From Methyloprofundus sp. (GTDB lineage: Bacteria > Pseudomonadota > Gammaproteobacteria > Methylococcales > Methylomonadaceae): a stretch of DNA of 5,579 bases. The position numbers and the translations under genes are program-made. Location: assembly GCA_030636485.1 (NCBI GenBank), contig DAOVWV010000132.1:1-5579 (forward strand), given 5' to 3'. Positions 5,018 through 5,579 of the stretch are shown here, in pieces (position 1 is the stretch's first letter; each line of letters begins with the position of its first letter). Below the pieces are notes generated by a model. It saw only the letters and a list, made by a program, of their open reading frames with translations. It ran no database searches and was not told where the DNA came from.

Positions 5018-5579
5018 CGGCAGCGTCACCTCAAAAACAGCCCCCTCTTCGCCATTGAGCCCATATGCCTTTACCTGCCCTTGATGTGATTCCGCAATGA
5101 GTTTAACAATATAAAGCCCCAAACCAAAATTTTCATCTGTTTGTCGCTCCGCCGTCCTAAACGAAACAAATAAATCAAACATCGCCACTGTATCTTCAGG
5201 TAATACATCGCCTTTATCTGCAACAATCAGCTGAACTTTGTCCTCCAAGCGTTGCACTAGAATATCTATGGGAGCAAGGCCGTCACAATGCTCAACGGCA
5301 TTAGATACCAGTTTATCCAGCAATTGCATTAACCGAATTTCATTGCCAGCAACCAGTAAGTCTCGCTGACAATTGGCCTGTATTGAAATATCCGGGTATA
5401 TCAAAGTGTAACTCTCAACATGCTCCAAAACGACCTTGCCCAAATCCAGCTGCTCCTGACTTTCCTTATCAAGACTGGCTTCCAGATGACTCGCTTCCCC
5501 GGCACTTTGCAGCAAAGCATTCATACTCATCATGCTCTTGCGGGCTCTGGCAATATAGACATCCACTTTTTTCTTTTCA
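5000..5579 (-). CDS. pdsS: Sensor histidine kinase, C-terminal part (cut by right edge), probably PdsS-like
   Basis: This is the end of a two-component sensor kinase: 192 codons from the open right edge to the stop at 5002-5000. It covers the second half of the dimerisation helix pair (YIARARKSMMSMNALLQSAG, then EASHLEASL) and the whole ATP-binding domain. The N-box has EIRLMQLLDKLVSNAVEHCD with the Mg-binding Asn; the F-box is MFDLFVSFR; the G2 box is NFGLGLYIVKLIAESHQG; the end is VFEVTLPL. The G1 box is unusual, DKGDVLPE in place of DxGxG, with one Gly missing. These features, including the ARARKSM stretch and the VSFR region, resemble the dedicated sortase system kinase family (TIGR03785). 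The phospho-accepting His, sensor domain and membrane segments lie outside the window. A GTG at 5566 could look like a start, but the frame continues upstream and a kinase begun there would lack its H-box. It converges on the regulator gene with 44 bases between stops. Confidence 0.85.
   Translation of the reverse strand, partial: EKKKVDVYIARARKSMMSMNALLQSAGEASHLEASLDKESQEQLDLGKVVLEHVESYTLIYPDISIQANCQRDLLVAGNEIRLMQLLDKLVSNAVEHCDGLAPIDILVQRLEDKVQLIVADKGDVLPEDTVAMFDLFVSFRTAERQTDENFGLGLYIVKLIAESHQGQVKAYGLNGEEGAVFEVTLPLDNTH

Noticed and set aside
5000..5566. Treating GTG 5566 as a true kinase start
   Set aside because: The frame stays open to the right edge and a protein starting there would lack the phospho-accepting His and sensor region.

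Overview
The window looks like chromosomal DNA from an AT-rich gammaproteobacterium. The strongest reasons are the nadC/ampD neighbourhood, which is conserved in that class, an AqpZ close to the Escherichia type, and a two-component pair that matches the 'proteobacterial dedicated sortase' regulators. A marine or methanotroph-like lineage is possible, but that is only a guess from the type of genes; nothing here fixes the genus.

Layout. Bases 1-369 (minus strand) are the N-terminal 123 codons of aqpZ, cut by the left edge. Bases 370-861 hold no convincing intact gene: the aqpZ upstream region, some decayed-looking reading frames, and at 823-850 a good Rho-independent terminator for the next operon. 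Bases 862-3363 form a minus-strand gene cluster. In transcription order it holds an unrecognised membrane-anchored repeat protein (3363-2644), nadC (2619-1771), a flavin reductase-like protein whose start overlaps the nadC stop by 4 bases (1774-1298), and a PilZ-domain protein (1215-862), ending at the terminator. Bases 3364-3530 are an AT-rich divergent promoter region. ampD follows on the plus strand (3531-4076), then a spacer with promoter-like elements, then an OmpR-type response regulator (4248-4955, probably pdsR). Converging on it from the right is the C-terminal part of a histidine kinase (minus strand, cut by the right edge), probably its partner pdsS.

How the genes work together. 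nadC (NAD synthesis) and ampD (muropeptide recycling) are housekeeping genes. The repeat protein lies between them, where many relatives have nothing. The PilZ protein suggests a c-di-GMP output attached to the cluster. The response regulator and kinase suggest that a dedicated sortase locus (sortase, its target and an OmpA-like PdsO) lies just outside the right edge.

The most interesting items are the membrane-anchored protein with four copies of a P-x-D-[SA]-x-L-[RK]-R-H-[YF] motif, the unusual convergent layout of the sortase-type regulator and kinase, and a short frame with a good ribosome binding site immediately after the regulator stop, where a co-directional kinase gene would be expected to start.
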